Assembly: GCA_964019055.1 (NCBI GenBank)
Contig: OZ025216.1
Location: 4,252,001-4,316,000 of the forward strand
Length of the DNA: 64,000 nucleotides
Reading direction: 5' to 3'
DNA from: Anthopleura xanthogrammica
Taxonomy: Eukaryota > Cnidaria > Anthozoa > Actiniaria > Actiniidae
Shown here: piece by piece, positions 23,142 through 34,490 of the stretch
Position numbering within the stretch: position 1 is the stretch's first letter
Layout: each line of letters begins with the position of its first letter
The notes under the pieces: generated by a model
Told to the model about the DNA's origin: nothing
The model's database searches: none
What the model saw: the letters and a program-made list of their open reading frames with translations, nothing else
Made by a program: the position numbers and the translations under genes

Positions 23142-24960
23142 ATTGAAAGTGCAAAATGATGTAAATAACGCGTAAACTCTGGTAACGTAATTTATATTAC
23201 AAAGCATAGCTAAAATAGATGATATAATGACGCTGAAATTTCATGTGCAAAAATAAAAGAATCAAAGAAAAATTATGTATCCCATTCTAAGTATGACACG
23301 TAGAATGATTAAATAATTTGACTGAATGTCACTTCTGTCCAAAAAAAATAAAATATTTCTTTTTACAACCATATTCCCTTGAAACCATTGCTTTACGATT
23401 TCCGTTGTCTTTTCGTACAAGTTGACATAAAAAGATTCATTATTTTTCAAAGATGAGTAAAAATTGTTTTCCCTTTTCCTTAACTTTTCCTTGTACCATT
23501 AAGGAAAATATTATTGGAATTATTTCAAATTATGTCTATCCTTATCGCAGTTTTTTGCATATTAAGTGGTGTTGTGTAGGTCCTGTTCTTCAAACTTAAC
23601 ACAATAATAACAGCTCCAGTTCTGCCTAATTATCTCTATTTGCATTGCATTAGTTTTCATAGCTCTATGATGTAAATAACGCGTAAACTCTGGTAACGTA
23701 ATTTATGTTACAAAGCATAGCTAAAATAGATGATATAATGACTCTACGCTGGAATTTCGCGTACAGATAACAGAACCAAAGAAAAAATATATATGCCATT
23801 CTAACTCATACAGATTTGATCAAATATGACACATGTAGAATAATTTTAATTATTTAATTATTTAAAAATAATTTGACTGAATCTCACTACCATATTCCCT
23901 TGAAACCATTGCTTTACGATTTCTGTTGTCTTTTCGTACAAGTTGACATAAAAAGATTCATTATTTTTCAAAGATGAGTAAAAATTGTTTTCCCTTTTCC
24001 TTAACTTTTCCTTGTACCATTAAGGAAAATATTATTGGAATTATTTCAAATTATGTCTATTTTTATTGCATTTTTTTGCATATTAAGTGTGTTGTGTAGG
24101 CCCTGTTTTTCAAACTTAACACAATAATAACAGCTCCAGTTCTCTCTTATTATTTCTATTTTTATTACATTATTTTTCATAAATCTACCTGGAAAGAAAT
24201 AGTGTTGTTTACGTTTTTTTTCAAATTTTACATACAATAATACATATATGAGCTCAGCTCTCTAGAACTTTCTAATTAGTTATTTGCAATTTGCAAGAAA
24301 AGTGTTGGGTAGGCCCTTTTTTCAAACTTAACACAATAATAACAGATTCAGCTCTTTCTTGTTATTTTTATTTTTATTACATTATTTTTCATAAATCTAC
24401 CTGGAAAGAAATAGCACATGTGGGTTGGGGGGCATACTCCCTTGAAAAAAAATTGAAATTCAGACCCTCAGAAATGCGATTTCAAGCGTTATGAGAGGCA
24501 TTTGCAACATATTTATTGTATTAAAGTTATGAAAATTTTGCACATTCTGGCAAAGAAAAAGAATAGAATTTCTTTGCATTCTTATTAAAGAATTAAAGAA
24601 AATTAAAAAAATTATATCTGAGTGAAGTTTTACCGAGGAAATGCCTCGCTTGCTTCATCGTAGCTACGGCCCTGAATTAGTTATTTGCAATTTACTTTCA
24701 TAGCTCTACCTGAAGAAAAGTGTTGTGTAGGCCCTGTTTTTACAAACTTAGCACAATATTAAGAGCTCCAGCTCTGCCTACTATTTCTATTTTTATTGCA
24801 TTATTTTTCGAAAACATTAGTGTTGTTTTCGCTCTGTTTTTCGAACTTGACATTTAAAAGTCTTCTAGATCTTTCTTAATCATTTCTATTTTTATTGCCT
24901 ATTATTTACGTAAGCATGTCTAAAAAAAATGTTTTTGCTTTGTTTTTCACACGAAAGTAC
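23142..24960. repeat. degenerate tandem-repeat region
   Basis: A roughly 500-bp unit starting ATGATGTAAATAACGCGTAA at about 23157 repeats at about 23667. Within and beyond it a smaller unit (GTGTTGTGTAGGCCCTGTTT, CAAACTTAACACAATAATAAC, then CATTATTTTTCATAAATCTACC) recurs near 23570, 24090, 24303 and 24721 with decreasing similarity. Small frames are repeat artefacts. Confidence 0.65.
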
Positions 24961-25600
24961 GCCCTTTGACCATCTCTAGTTGTTTTAGAGCGCATAAAAT
25001 AGGCGCATCTCTCCACCTAAATCACTCGCTATCAAGTCTTCGACAAGATAGAAGCAAGCCTGAAAAAAGCTACCCTCTACTGAAAGAAGAACAAGAGAAA
25101 GACAGTGAGAAGAACCAAGGGTAATTTATTACCGTGTAATTTTAGCCCATCTGAAAAAAACTTTGAAGGTTTCAAACCAAGTTTAATTGACTTCTTTCCA
25201 CGAGTTTAAGATAAAAGTGTTTGTTTTCCTTCCTCCGAGCAATGCTATTCTTTTGCTGAATTATTACGTTTGAATGGCGAACTGCATGGGCGCACCGAGA
25301 ACCTAGCGGTTAACGGTTAGAGTTTTCGCACCGGTAATGGCAAACACTACGAGTGTAGGAGAAGTTTAACTGGAAAATTGTGACGTGTGTTCAATGAACG
25401 AGAAATGACAACAACAAAAAACTGCCAACTGATAATCTGCTGTTTTAATTGAAAATGTTGTTTTCAAAATCATTTATTATTTTTATTTTCAACCGTTAGT
25501 ATTCCATCTAATGAATCCTAGACATGACTTGTTACTCTTTGAATCTATCATGCCACTAAACAATAATGCTTCCATTTTTTCCTTTTCGTTTTTTTCTTTT
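24961..25600 (+). other. 5' flank and probable untranslated exon of the first secreted-protein gene
   Basis: A GCATAAAATAGG TATA-like word lies near 24990. A candidate non-coding exon ends at about 25120 (CCAAGG/GTAATTT). A polypyrimidine-CAG acceptor ends at 25603, nine bases before the start codon. The two sister genes have the same layout. Transcript ends are inferred. Confidence 0.45.
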
Positions 25601-25611
25601 CAGATACAGTC

Positions 25612-26442
25612 ATGAAACTCCTAGTCGTTGCTCTGGTCGTAACTCTTCTATTGCATGGCGCCTTTGCGGTTCTGAGAGATTACAGTATGATATTCTTTCT
25701 TTTCCTTGTATATTCTTTAAAGGAGGGCCATAGACAGCCTTTTGCAAGTTATCCGGTTCTCAGACACGAACCTTGATACAAATAGAAAAAGGTCAAAAAA
25801 AATCTATAGTCCATGAATTGAGCTACATGAGTGACACTGGTCATTAATTTTCAGAATTGAGTCGGTAATTTGGGAGGGGTAGCGGGCGCAAAGGCTTCTG
25901 AGATGTTTTCTGGTGATAAATAAAGTTATTGTATTGTATTGATGGATTATTGCCCCATTCAATTACACTTTTAGTTGCCCATGAAGTATTCCCTATGATT
26001 GTAAAGCGCATTAATAATATCTTAATATTAATATGTTTCAGATGCTGCCTTTAAGGCTTATGATAACAACAAGTACTGGACTCGTATCTCCAGTGGCACA
26101 TTGAAGAATTTTATTGCCGCGTCAAGCAGCAGCAAGAACCAAGACACCACTTTCACACGTCAGAACCTCGCCACAGGGAAAACTAAGTTGTGGTCACCAT
26201 CGGCACAAGCTTACCTTTGTCGAGTCTCCCGCGATGACAGCGATTATCTTGAAGCCGACCCAGGTCGCGATGACGCTACCTGTCAGTTCTCTCCTGTTAA
26301 CAGTGGAACCGGATACGTGAGATTCAGAGCTGATACGGGTGGTTACTTGTGCGTTGTGAGGCAAGGATCTACTGACTTCATCAAGATCCGTGGAATTCAC
26401 ACTCCCTGCGACCATTTCGAAGAGGTACTTCACCAATATTAA
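25612..26442 (+). CDS. small secreted three-repeat (beta-trefoil-like) protein
   Basis: Two coding exons, 25612-25684 and 26042-26442, joined in phase 1 at A/GTATGA and TTTCAG/AT, give 157 residues. Residues 1-19 form a signal peptide (MKLLVVALVV..., probable cleavage after AFA), so the product is secreted. The mature part carries three repeats of about 40 residues. The common pattern is hydrophobic-K/R-A..N.KY, then L/I.A, then a closing F; the last two repeats contain YLCRV or YLCVV and a second Cys (CQF, CDHF). That threefold pattern suggests a beta-trefoil, as in agglutinin or fascin-like domains; the function is unknown and lectin-like binding is only one possibility. AAATAAA at 26514-26520 is a plausible polyadenylation signal. 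It is the diverged sister of the pair at 28236 and 31597, and its 3' flank is shared with theirs. Confidence 0.85.
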
Positions 26443-27310
26443 GGAAACACCCCCATAACATAATAGAATATCTCTCCAGATTCTAGAACATATGTTAAAG
26501 TTGGATTAAAAAACTAAATAAACTGCATTACAAAACGTACCTCTTGTGTGAGACTCATGAGTTGACCAAAGTATGAAATAATTATTCCTTTCCATGATTT
26601 CAGCCAGGCCCCGTTTACATGTAGGTGGATTGGGTGTTAAAAGCCCTCGGTAACCATAGTAACCAATGTTCCTCCACATCTTTGTTCTTGAAGTCATTTG
26701 AGCAAGTGTTTCGAGAAGCGTTTCTATAAGAATAAAGCGACATATTTCGTAAGCTTTGAAATAAAATTTTCTATTCATTAAGAACATGCGATGATCTGTC
26801 CCCCGAGACTTCAAATACGTATACTGATCGAGAATTTACATAGTGTACGTAATAACAGTCAAACATTCTACTTCAGTGCCATTTGTATACGACGGTAAGA
26901 AACCATAGCTTATCTAAAGTAGTGTACGTGGAAAGTTTTTTGTCGTTTTAAAAATGCTGAATATTGGCAAGAAGTAGTTCAGAATCGACTCAAAGAAATC
27001 ACAGAAATGCAAATGTTGTCCTGGAAGCCATTTGAATGTTTGTCAATCTGCGACTCTGAGGCACCGTTCCCCACATGAGGCACCGTTCATGTATGGATAA
27101 TAGTCCCCTTCACAGTTCCCTGCGCCATCTTGAAAGATAGCCGTGACTTTGCTTCTAAGCGAGATGAACGGTGAGCTTGAATTGCAATGAAAGAGACCTT
27201 TTTTACAGGTAACACCTTGGACAATTCACATGTCTCTATCATTGCAAGCTTACTCAGACGAGGAGTGAAGGCTATCCCAGAATGCACCGCGAGATCAGAT
27301 TTTCAAGATG
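26443..27310 (+). repeat. duplicated 3' flank of the secreted-protein gene
   Basis: Blocks from about 26514 onward (AACTGCATTACAAAACGTAC, GTTTACATGTAGGTGG, CAATGTTCCTCCACATCTTT, ACGACGGTAAGAAACCATAG) reappear in order at 32310-33500. The first 130 bp also recur inverted at 28040-28170. This shows that the gene and about 0.9 kb of downstream DNA were duplicated as a unit. The end includes an inverted copy of the CAAGATGGCGCAGGGAA repeat at about 27095-27150. Confidence 0.8.
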
Positions 27311-28020
27311 GCGACCAGTTTTGGTTGGTTGTTTGATAATTTCTCTACATTCAAGAACTTCATTCAATTTTTGTTTTCAAATAACACAAAATATATATAA
27401 GTTACTGAGTATCTGTGAAATTTGGAACGTGTCAGCTGAATCAAAGTCACCTATTTTGCTGCTTGTTTTGTGGTTGACACGATACGGCAGATTTGAGTTA
27501 CGTGAAATTAGCACACTATTTAACAGCTTTTTCTTACAAACATTTAGGTCAATTTTTATTCTAACAACATATGGTTAAAGATAGATATATTAATTTTCTT
27601 AAAATATAAATGTGACCCAAAGTGACCCAGGTTTTAAAGACAATATTTTAGAAAGGTGATTTATAAGCTTACGCTTCAAAAATTCAAGTGTCAGATGTTG
27701 TACACAAAATGCTGATTTCGTAGGACTGATATGAATTTTTATCGTTTTGATACCATAATATTTTAGTTTAAGGTGACTGACTACCTCGAACTTCTGCAGG
27801 TTGAAAGAAACGAGTTCCTTGGACATTGGTGGTAAATACCTTGTAAATGCTGAGCGTCAAGGCTAGGTCCTTAACTAGAATTCTGAACTGGTTCATAGAG
27901 GATACGGCATAGCATTTATAATCGCCCCTAGCACATGGGTGTGTGTGATGTAATCCCCTGGGACACATTCATCTCGAGAAATATATAAAACGTGCAATAT
28001 TTGAGGCATCGTGCGCGGAG
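27311..28020. other. intergenic DNA between tandem secreted-protein genes
   Basis: No gene, RNA or palindrome identified. Confidence 0.3.
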
Positions 28021-28235
28021 TTACCAGTGGGAACAGTAAGGTCACCCAACCCACCTACATGTAAACGGGGCCTGGCTGAAATCATGGAAAGGAATATCTA
28101 TTTCATACTTTGGTCAACTCATGAGTCTCACACAAGAGGTACGTTTTGTAATGCAGTTTATTTAGCCTTTTAACCCCATTTTAACCCCATCTATTCTACT
28201 AGAAGACGTGTCGTCTTTACATGTTATAGGGATGT

Positions 28236-28879
28236 TTACAACACTTCTTGGAACATGTCGCAGGAAGAACTTCCACTGGCCATGATGAATTCAGTTGCCC
28301 CATCCGTCACACGACACAAGTATTTGCCATTGTCAGCTTTGATCCTTGCCCATCCGGTTCCACTATCGTCAACAGTGAACTCGCAGCCTGCGTCATTGCG
28401 ATTGGAAACGGCTTCAATGTAATTCTTACCACCTCGGTTCACTCGGCAAAGGTAACTGCTCACTGATGCTGACCAGAATCTAGATTTTCCGGTGTCCAGG
28501 TTCTCGCGTCTGAACGTAGTTGCGTAACTTTTGTAAGTCTGTTGCGCGGCAAGGGAATTAGTCAACGTTCCACTAGGTATGCGAGTCCAGTACTTATTGT
28601 TATCAGCCTTCAAGGCCACATCTGAAACATATTTGTCATTTTCATCTTATTCAAATTGAAACTTTAAAACATCTGTTTTTAATTCTCATGTGAAAAAGTT
28701 CAAATATTTTAGAATTATGATAAGTACATTATTGAATGAGAAAGTAAAATATTCATGAAGAAGCCCTCTCTTTATAGATCTAAGAAATTCTACTTGGAAT
28801 ATTTTTTCTTACCGTAGTAGTTTCCAGCAAAGGTGACATGGAGCAGAACAACTGCAATGGCGGCGAACAAAAGCTTCAT
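28236..28879 (-). CDS. small secreted three-repeat (beta-trefoil-like) protein, left palindrome copy
   Basis: Exon 1 is 28813-28879 (start codon at 28877-28879) and exon 2 is 28236-28621, with donor GTAAGA and acceptor TTTCAG, giving 150 residues. Residues 1-18 are a signal peptide ending TFA. Mature repeats cover about 24-64, 69-106 and 113-150. Repeats two and three both read YLCRV (Cys81, Cys125), then YIEA or FIMA, then a second cysteine (Cys102, Cys143) before F. This suggests one disulphide per repeat, or two overall. The internal threefold symmetry supports a beta-trefoil; the function is unknown. The protein differs from the right-arm copy only at residue 55 (Tyr here, Ser there). The TATA box and untranslated first exon are mirrored too, so both copies should be expressed alike unless the palindrome affects this. 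Confidence 0.9.
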
Positions 28880-29123
28880 GGCTCTGAAAGGAACATATCG
28901 AGAGTTTCAGTATGAATCCTCCAATCACAAAGCTTAGTTGCGAGTCCAGTAAAATACGGTATTTGCCGTATCTCTTTCCCGCATTCACGGAAACCGCTTT
29001 GCTTCAGAAAAGACGCACAAGAATACTTCAAATCAGTTTCCAGATACTAACCTTAATGTGTTTACTTGTGTTACTCGTAAGTTTAGTATGAAGACAAGTG
29101 ACTTATCGACCGTTAGAGACCTC

Positions 29124-29131
29124 CTTATATA
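29124..29131 (-). promoter_or_regulatory. TATA box of the left secreted-protein gene
   Basis: TATATAAG on the minus strand, inside GCTATATAAGGAGGTCTC, lies about 245 bp upstream of the start codon. It precedes an untranslated exon whose donor is near 29052. The right-arm counterpart is at 31345. Confidence 0.6.
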
Positions 29132-30089
29132 GCAAACCTCCTTGACTACTGACTATTGTTAGTAGTGTAATTAAATCTAATCTTATTAAAACAATTAACA
29201 CTTTCAAAAATGCCTAATTAGAGTTTTAAAATAACAACTAGTTGCAAGAACGTTGTTATACAAAGAAACAACAAAATAACAAATAGGAATTAAGTAGAAA
29301 TTAGTATTTTGATTTTGATTCTAGGTCCCTCAAGATTGATGAAAAAAAACTTTTTTAGTCATGATTATTTTATTCCATATGACATTTCATTTCATTAGAG
29401 TTTTTGTTATTGTTCAATTTCTTTATGAAATTACTAATTCATTAGCTGTAATCATTCGAAGTGATCGGAAAACAGGTTGTCCAATTTGGAGATAATTGGT
29501 TGAAAAACGTACATTTTCAACTAATTTTGAGGTCTGCAAGAATTGGTGGAATTAAACCGAGGTCTTAGACTTTCTTGGATTTCTGGTTCTCGAAAGTCAG
29601 AACTTTGAATTATGATCTGCAGACACCCTAAAAACTCTCAGAGTAAAATTATATTATGAAACACATTACCTTGCTTTGAAATCCAACAAAGAGATATTTT
29701 TTCCTGATTGGTCTTTATTTGAAGTGGCTAGCATGTATTCTATTAACGCACTTTAAAAACTGTTTTGTAATAAGTCAATTCATAGTCACATTGTTTCGGA
29801 TAAATAAGTAAACTAAAAAAATGAGAATTAACATTGGATTCCACAAGGTGGCTCTTTTTCCAATGCAAATTTATCAAAAAGAATGTAATTATGAATGACT
29901 TGTTTCAAAACAGGTTTTATTGTGCGTTAATAGGATACATGCTAACCACTTCAAATAAAGACCAATCAGCTGCAAAAAATATATTTATCGAATTAAAAAA
30001 AAAAACAAGATAAAGAACTTGTTTAATTCCACCAATTTTTGCAGACCTCAAAATTAGTTGAAAATGTACGTTTTTCAACCAATTATAAA

Positions 30090-30425
30090 TACTCAGAAAA
30101 AAAATTCGTAGCTACAAATGGGAATCGAACCCACGACCCTCCGTATGCTAGTCGGACGCTCTGCAACTGAACTGCTGGAGACTCTAATGGCCAGTAAGGT
30201 CGTTAGTGTGGGTATATTGTGACAAGCGTACTGTATATGCTACAGTCACACAAATGTACGATAAACATGGTATGAGTATGATCATGGAATGAAATGTGTA
30301 TATGGTCGTAACATACTGCTAAATACTCAGAAGAAAAAAACTTCTGAGCCCCAGATGGGAATCGAACCCACGACCCTCCGTATGCTACTCGGACGCTCTG
30401 CCACTGAGCAGATCGATCGGAAAAC
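30090..30425 (-). repeat. two tandem tRNA-Ala-like SINE units
   Basis: Two minus-strand tRNA-like heads lie at about 30118-30184 and 30352-30420. Each has an A-box region (CAGTGGCAGAGCGTCCGA in the second), an anticodon loop C/G-T-AGC-A-T (AGC, alanine, with T33 in place) and a perfect B box GGTTCGATTCC within GTGGGTTCGATTCCCAT. AAATACTCAGAA(A/G)AAAAAA precedes each on the plus strand. Acceptor stems do not pair, so these are tRNA-derived repeats or pseudogenes. They interrupt the right palindrome arm only. Confidence 0.7.
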
Positions 30426-30520
30426 AATCTGTTTTCCGATCACTTCGAATAAATACAGCTAATGAATTAGTAATTTCATAAAGAAATTGAACAATAACAA
30501 AAACTCTAATGAAATGGAGG

Positions 30521-31097
30521 TCAATATTGAAATCACTAAAAAGCGATTCTTATTGCCACCTAATTGCAGGAACGTTGTCATATGAAAATAAAAAAGCAAC
30601 AAATAAGAATTAACTATTTTTGCAAAACAGACGTAATTATTCCACTGTTTTGAAGGAATAGAATGATATTTTTGAGATTATCTTGTTGGTATACAGCTAT
30701 TTCAAAAAAAGTTTGGTGTGAGATTTCTTGCTTGTTGCATGTTGCGTACCAAGCCCGAAATGCAGTATGGGTGATGTGATTCCAAGCATTAAAGGTCACA
30801 AAAATATGGGATTTTCCCAAACTTTGTCTGCAGGTTTTTCCAGCATATTTTCTTCTGTGCTGACGTTATTTACATATGAATACAATACATTTCAAGCTTG
30901 GTAACCAAGATTCAACATGCAACAAACAACATGCAGCAAGCAACATGCAACAGAATCTTCACCAATCTATATCAAAATAGCTTTCGGTATACTAAAACAC
31001 TCCTTATTCCTGAAGATGGTTTAATAAACCGAAGCCGGTTGGTTATTTATCGATATATTTATCTATTACTAGCCCCAAAAAGTAATTACAATGTCAT
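30521..31097. repeat. extra segment in the right palindrome arm
   Basis: About 580 bp with no counterpart in the left arm. The first 150 bp resemble the dispersed repeat at 7730-7865. The rest (ACATGCAACAAACAACATGC run near 30917) has no recognised identity. Confidence 0.6.
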
Positions 31098-31344
31098 ATG
31101 GAATAAAATAATCATGACTAAAAAAGTTTTTTTTCATCAATCTTGAGGGACCTAGAATCAAAATCAAAATACTAATTTCTACTTAATTCCTATTTGTTAT
31201 TTTGTTGTTTCTTTGTATAACAACGTTCTTGCAACTAGTTGTTATTTTAAAACTCTAATTAGGCATTTTTAAAAGTGTTAATTGTTTTAATAAGATTAGA
31301 TTTAATTACACTACTAACAATAGTCAGTAGTCAAGGAGGTTTGC

Positions 31345-31352
31345 TATATAAG
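31345..31352 (+). promoter_or_regulatory. TATA box of the right secreted-protein gene
   Basis: TATATAAG within TTTGCTATATAAGCAGGTCT. A probable untranslated exon ends at 31424 (ATTAAG/GTTAGT) and an acceptor CCTTTCAG ends at 31592, four bases before the start codon. Transcription would start near 31375 (inferred from TATA spacing). Confidence 0.6.
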
Positions 31353-31596
31353 CAGGTCTCTAACGGTCGATAAGTCACTTGTCTTCATACTAAACTTACG
31401 AGTAACACAAGTAAACACATTAAGGTTAGTATCTGGAAACTGATTTGAAGTATTCTTGTGCGTCTTTTCTGAAGCAAAGCGGTTTTCGTGAATGCGGGAA
31501 AGAGATACGGCAAATACCGTATTTTACTGGACTCGCAACTAAGCTTTGTGATTGGAGGATTCATACTGAAACTCTCGATATGTTCCTTTCAGAGCC

Positions 31597-32240
31597 ATGA
31601 AGCTTTTGTTCGCCGCCATTGCAGTTGTTCTGCTCCATGTCACCTTTGCTGGAAACTACTACGGTAAGAAAAAATATTCCAAGTAGAATTTCTTAGATCT
31701 ATAAAGAGAGGGCTTCTTCATGAATATTTTACTTTCTCATTCAATAATGTACTTATCATAATTCTAAAATATTTGAACTTTTTCACATGAGAATTAAAAA
31801 CAGATGTTTTAAAGTTTCAATTTGAATAAGATGAAGATGACAAATATGTTTCAGATGTGGCCTTGAAGGCTGATAACAATAAGTACTGGACTCGCATACC
31901 TAGTGGAACGTTGACTAATTCCCTTGCCGCGCAACAGACTTACAAAAGTTCCGCAACTACGTTCAGACGCGAGAACCTGGACACCGGAAAATCTAGATTC
32001 TGGTCAGCATCAGTGAGCAGTTACCTTTGCCGAGTAAACCGAGGTGGTAAGAATTACATTGAAGCCGTTTCCAATCGCAATGATGCAGGCTGCGAGTTCA
32101 CTGTTGACGATAGTGGAACCGGATGGGCAAGGATCAAAGCTGACAATGGCAAATACTTGTGTCGTGTGACGGATGGGGCAACTGAATTCATCATGGCCAG
32201 TGGAAGTTCTTCCTGCGACATGTTCCAAGAAGTGTTGTAA
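31597..32240 (+). CDS. small secreted three-repeat (beta-trefoil-like) protein, right palindrome copy
   Basis: Coding exons are 31597-31663 and 31855-32240, phase 1 (G/GTAAGA ... TTTCAG/AT), giving 150 residues. It has the same signal peptide, three repeats and four cysteines (81, 102, 125, 143) as the left-arm gene, with Ser55 in place of Tyr55. It lies in the same orientation as the older copy at 25612 and shares about 1 kb of 3' flank with it. This suggests a direct duplication first and the inverted copy later. CTAAATAAA at about 32313 can serve as polyadenylation signal. Confidence 0.9.
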
Positions 32241-32309
32241 ACATCCCTATAGCATGTAAAGACGACACGTCTTCTAGTAGAATAGATGGGGTTAAAATGG
32301 GGTTAAAAG

Positions 32310-33525
32310 GCTAAATAAACTGCATTACAAAACGTACCTCTTGTGTGAGACTCATGAGTTGACCAAAGTATGAAATAAATATTCCTTTCCATGATTTCAG
32401 CCACGCCCCGTTTACATGTAGGTGGGTTGGGTGACCTACTGTTAGGGCTGACTCGTTTGTTTTCTGTATTCTATGTATAGTCCTGAATCAATCAATCATT
32501 CAAAATAACCCCTCAAGACAGTTTCCCTAGAAGTTCAAGTTTGGACATCGGAATTTGGAAAGAACAAGAGGAATCACAAGTGTTCATGCTGAATAGTTTT
32601 TGACCATGCACGTCTTGTCGAAGTTCTTTTTTAGGTGTTAAAAGCTCTCGGTAACAATAGTAACCAATGTTCCTCCACATCTTTTTTCTTGAAGTCATTT
32701 GAGCAAGTGTTTCGAGAAGCGTTTCTATAAGAATAAACCGAGATATTTTGTAACAGCTTTGAAATGAAATATTCTATTCATTAAGAACATGCGATGATCT
32801 GTCCCCCGAGACTTCAAATACCAATCGAGAATTTACATAGTCAGTTGTAACATGAAGAGACACAAGCGGCTGAGGTTTATCTTGAAAAATTTCAACTGAT
32901 ATGATTTCAAGACGAAATTGTAAGTACAATTTTAATAAAAAACACTACACTTTTGAGTTTTGCTGAAGACGTGTCTGATAAAATGTTAAGATATATCTAT
33001 TTTGATTTACAATCAGTAGAAGTAAGAGCACATGTAAAAGACCGTAGTGTATGTAATAACAGTCAAACATTCTACTTCAGTGCCATTTGTATACGACGGT
33101 AAGAAACCATAGCTTATCTAAAGTAGTGTACGTGGAAGAATGCGAAAGTTTGTCGTTTTAAAAATGCTGAATATTGGCAAGAAGTGGTTCAGAATCGACT
33201 CAAAGAAATCACAGAAATGCAAATATTGTCCTGGAAGCCATTTGAATGTTTGTCAATCTGCGACTCTGAGGCACGTTCCCCACCGACATGAGGCACCGTT
33301 CATGTATGGATAATAGTCCTCTTCACAGTTCCCTGCGCCATCTTGAAAGATAGCCGTGCCTGGTGAGCTTGAATTGCAATGAAAGAGACCTTTTTTACAT
33401 GTAACACCTTGGACAATTCACATGTGTCTATCATTGCAAGGTCACTGTTCGTCTCGCATACATACATACGCCTACCTTTCAAGATGGCGCAGGGAACTGT
33501 GAAAGAGACTATTCATCCTTCCTGT
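32310..33525 (+). repeat. duplicated 3' flank with CAAGATGGCGCAGGGAA palindrome
   Basis: Sequence shared in order with 26514-27310, with extra insertions here (about 180 bp near 32440-32630, about 220 bp near 32840-33050). The end, 33305-33518, is a foldback: TAGTCCTCTTCACAGTTCCC and GGGAACTGTGAAAGAGACTA face each other. Confidence 0.75.
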
Positions 33526-34370
33526 TCCAATACGGCTGCAACATGAGCTTCGTTAATGTTACTGGAAACCTTCAGGGTTATGTTTCGTTCAGAACTCTCT
33601 CTACGCAACACTTTCAACAAAACCCCAAAAAACTATATATCGTTTTAAAGATCATATGATAAAGATTACGTAAAGTTAAAGTTAAAAGAAGCTGGGAAAA
33701 AAACTCTATAAACATTGAAGGAAAACCCAAAAAAGCACCATATTTTTGTCTCTTGTGTGGAAAAGCTTTAATGAGCAAGAGATAAATTCCTTGACAAACT
33801 GTCAATCGGCGAGCGAAGTTTTGATGAAATTTTTCATCTTGTGATGATTTCACGCTTCTCTTATCATTTAACTACGAACTGATATCGAGATAAAATATCC
33901 TTGAAAGCGATTCTGAAACAAGTGAATGCCGGTGACGTCTTTAGACATTTTGACTGACTTTTGTTTGTGAAATGAATAGAAAAATATAGAAACTACAGTC
34001 ACTATTGTATGTTTACAGTATTGTAAGCTACTGTTGGTTCGAATATATCGTCTTTTCTTAAGCTTCAGACGTAATTTTTCTACATAATATTTTCATGTAT
34101 ATCATTAAAAGAAAATGATATGATTTCCTCGTGCAATTTGGAATAAATTTGACTCGTAAGTTTTCAAAAAGCTCAAATTGCATTCGAGTAATTTAGGATA
34201 TTTCCAGAAGTCCTTCCCTTACCCGCGTCGGAAGGGGAATTATAAGGGAATGTATGGTCAGTACAACAGGATTTTCTCCAATATCTTGATATCCACTCCA
34301 AAACTAGACTCTTTTTGATCTATTTATTTCTAGAGTAAAGTAGTTATATTCTTGTCTTCCTTTTTGACTT
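33526..34370. other. intergenic DNA, nothing identified
   Basis: AT-rich, with no credible open frame or repeat. Confidence 0.3.
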
Positions 34371-34374
34371 ATAG

Positions 34375-34490
34375 ATCCCTTGCAGCACTTCCGAATGCAG
34401 CTCAATTTGAAGGAAAAAAACAATAGGTTACCAATTCTCTGGAGATTGAATTTTTTTTGTTTTCTCCTCCAAATTGAGCTCATTGTTTTT
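34375..34490. repeat. dispersed repeat, copy 2 (CTTGCAGCACTTC.GAATGCAG)
   Basis: Same order of words as at 20368-20490: CTTGCAGCACTTCCGAATGC, CAATAGGTTACCAATTCTC, GGAGATTGAATTTTTTTTG, CCTCCAAATTGAGCTC. A (TTC)n run follows at 34673-34713; no gene is seen from there to 35268. Confidence 0.7.

Larger units (their letters stand above)
28025..32445. repeat. large palindrome (inverted duplication), about 4.4 kb
   Basis: The left arm, about 28025 to 29820, is the reverse complement of the right arm, about 29870 to 32445. Outer match: ACCCAACCCACCTACATG near 28045 and CATGTAGGTGGGTTGGGT near 32415. Inner matches: 29386-29480 with 30430-30520; 29490-29570 with 30022-30085; 29680-29770 with 29880-29985. 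The right arm is longer because of extra DNA at about 30090-30425 (two tRNA-like SINE units) and about 30521-31097. Each arm carries one complete copy of the secreted-protein gene, transcribed away from the centre. Confidence 0.9.

Noticed and set aside
28248..28466. 72-codon plus-strand frame
   Set aside because: Antisense shadow of the secreted-protein exon; the same shadow occurs in the other palindrome arm.
30113..30184. Functional tRNA-Ala gene
   Set aside because: Anticodon loop and B box look right, but the acceptor stem does not pair and a tandem sister copy exists; best read as a SINE.
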